A stretch of DNA of 5,488 nucleotides from an uncultured Marmoricola sp. Lineage in GTDB: Bacteria; Actinomycetota; Actinomycetes; Propionibacteriales; Nocardioidaceae. A program made the position numbers and the translations under genes. Positions 4,462 to 5,488 of the stretch are shown here, in pieces (position 1 is the stretch's first letter; each line of letters opens with the position of its first letter). Location of the stretch: NCBI GenBank assembly GCA_937868455.1, contig CALMMO010000150.1, positions 1 to 5,488 on the forward strand, written 5' to 3'. A model generated the notes under the pieces. That model was not told the DNA's origin. It saw only the letters and a list, made by a program, of their open reading frames with translations, and did not search any database.

Positions 4462-5488
4462 ATGCGCATCGTGGTGGCACCTGACAAGTTCGCTGGCACG
4501 CTCAGCGCCGGTGAAGCCGCCAGTGCGATTGCGACAGGCTGGCAGCGCACCTGCCCAGGCGATGAACTGCTGTTACGGCCGATGGCAGATGGCGGTCCGG
4601 GTTTTCTCGACGTCCTCGCCAGCGGACTCGACGTCACACGGCACACGCACTCCGTGCCCAATCAGTACGGCGCGCCAACCGAAGCCGACATCCTCATGGC
4701 GGGCAGCACGGCCTACCTGGAGTCGGCGCAGGTCGTGGGGTTGCACTTGACTGACCGGCGTGACCCAGAAGTGGCGACCAGCGCCGGGATCGGTCATCTG
4801 ATCAGTCACGCAATCGATCTGGGCGCAACGCACATCGTGGTCGGCCTGGGGGGCACGGCAACCAACGACGGGGGAGCGGGCCTGCTTGCGGCACTGGGGG
4901 CCACGAGCAAGAGCGCGGCGCTCAATGCTGGTCCAGCAGGATTGGCAGGCATCACCGATGTTGACCTGCAACCAGCTCTCGATCGGCTTGCGGGCGTCAC
5001 TGTGGTCGCGGCCACCGATGTTGACTCGGTGCTCACCGGCCTCTTTGGTGCGACCAAGACATTCGGCCCGCAAAAGGGCCTGGCCGAAGACCGACTACCG
5101 ATCGTTGACGGTTGGCTGCAGGAGTGGGCCGCAGCCACTGACAAGAAGCTGGCGACCAAACCCGGCACGGGAGCAGCAGGTGGCATCGGGTTTGCCTTGC
5201 AGTTGCTGGGTGCCACCCGGGTCTCAGGATTCGACGTGGTTGCCGAGGCAATCGACTTGGCCCAGACCATCGCTGCCGCCGACCTAGTGATCACGGGCGA
5301 GGGGGCCTTCGATTTTTCTTCACGCGCTGGCAAGGTGCCCTATGGAGTCGCACACGTGGCTGCTGAGGCGTTGCGGCCGTGCATCGCATTGGCTGGGCAG
5401 GTGCTGGTCGGGTCACGGGAGATGCGAGCGCTTGGCATCGAATCGGCCTACTCGGTCGTGGATCTGCTGGGTGAGGAGCGAGCGTTTG
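4462..5488 (+). CDS. glxK: Glycerate kinase (GarK/GlxK family), C-terminus cut by window edge
   Basis: Phosphorylates D-glycerate with ATP; E. coli members of this family make 2-phosphoglycerate, feeding lower glycolysis from glyoxylate, serine or glycerate breakdown. The reading frame is open from ATG 4462 to the right edge, 342 whole codons. The family runs about 370-380 residues, so only a short C-terminal piece is missing. Motifs: APDKFAGTLSA (6-16; often APDSFKGSLSA elsewhere), MADGGPGF (41-48, for the usual ADGGEG), GLGGTATNDGGAGLLAALG (128-146), TDVDSVLTG (185-193), FGPQKG (201-206), PGTGAAGGIGFAL (234-246) and DLVITGEGAFDFSS (274-287) with GKVPYGVA (290-297). These variants are, from memory, common in actinobacterial members. 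The start is supported by the conserved N-terminal beta strand MRIVVAPDKF, not by a ribosome binding site, which is absent. Divergent from nadA. The symbol is by family; the exact substrate and product isomer are not proven. Confidence 0.93.
   Translation, partial: MRIVVAPDKFAGTLSAGEAASAIATGWQRTCPGDELLLRPMADGGPGFLDVLASGLDVTRHTHSVPNQYGAPTEADILMAGSTAYLESAQVVGLHLTDRRDPEVATSAGIGHLISHAIDLGATHIVVGLGGTATNDGGAGLLAALGATSKSAALNAGPAGLAGITDVDLQPALDRLAGVTVVAATDVDSVLTGLFGATKTFGPQKGLAEDRLPIVDGWLQEWAAATDKKLATKPGTGAAGGIGFALQLLGATRVSGFDVVAEAIDLAQTIAAADLVITGEGAFDFSSRAGKVPYGVAHVAAEALRPCIALAGQVLVGSREMRALGIESAYSVVDLLGEERAF

Noticed and set aside
4205..4750. 181-codon plus-strand frame spanning the start of nadA, the intergenic gap and the start of the glycerate kinase gene
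   Set aside because: It runs antisense to nadA and then out of frame with a kinase whose N-terminal motifs are clear. The product is Arg/Ser-rich with no domain.
4573..5333. Minus-strand frames of 166 and 175 codons inside the glycerate kinase gene
   Set aside because: They are antisense shadows. The plus-strand frame carries GGTATNDGGAG, FGPQKG and TGEG motifs through the same bases.
1..5488. tRNA, rRNA, riboswitch (including a glycine riboswitch before gcvT), CRISPR array, insertion sequence or phage remnant
   Set aside because: The gap before gcvT is only 46 bases, too short for a glycine riboswitch. No repeat arrays, tRNA-like folds, transposase motifs or att-like repeats were seen anywhere, and coding density leaves almost no room.

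Overview
This window looks like an ordinary chromosomal segment of a GC-rich Actinomycetota (judged by eye, not computed). The evidence is a DUF3043-type membrane protein (a family I know from actinobacteria), a NadA opening with the actinobacterial LLPLGRGTDP / ERGVDCPGDLP stretch, a GcvT with the actinobacterial-style GWAVGWKKPAFWGK segment, and a 67-residue protein resembling small proteins of unknown function in that phylum. The gene set also recalls the Mycobacterium tuberculosis Rv2205c-Rv2213 neighbourhood (glycerate kinase, DUF3043-like protein, gcvT, pepB), with nadA here placed between the kinase and the DUF3043 gene. This comparison is from memory. Genus cannot be told.

Layout: (1) 1-1194, minus strand: leucyl aminopeptidase (M17, pepA/pepB), with its C-terminal end cut off by the left window edge. 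(2) 1241-2341, plus strand: gcvT, the aminomethyltransferase of the glycine cleavage system, divergent from pepA across a 46-base gap. (3) 2341-2544, plus strand: the 67-residue protein, overlapping the gcvT stop by one base (TGATG). (4) 2556-3143, minus strand: a DUF3043 membrane protein, convergent with gene 3 and 11 bases from it, with a small hairpin at the junction. (5) 3193-4365, minus strand: nadA, quinolinate synthase, 49 bases upstream of gene 4 and probably cotranscribed with it. (6) 4462-5488, plus strand: a glycerate kinase of the GarK/GlxK family, divergent from nadA across about 96 bases and truncated by the right edge. Coding density is near maximal. The only intergenic stretches are those of roughly 10-100 bases named above.

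Function: these are housekeeping metabolic genes. GcvT hands the glycine-derived one-carbon unit to tetrahydrofolate, glycerate kinase returns glycerate to lower glycolysis, NadA makes quinolinate for NAD, and the aminopeptidase recycles peptides. No mobile element, CRISPR array, RNA gene, defence system or biosynthetic cluster is visible. The points worth a second look are small: the coupled 67-residue orphan, -10-like hexamers set just upstream of three start codons that suggest leaderless transcripts, an inverted repeat in the nadA/glycerate-kinase gap, and the pairing of nadA with a DUF3043 membrane gene. I found no convincing previously undescribed system.
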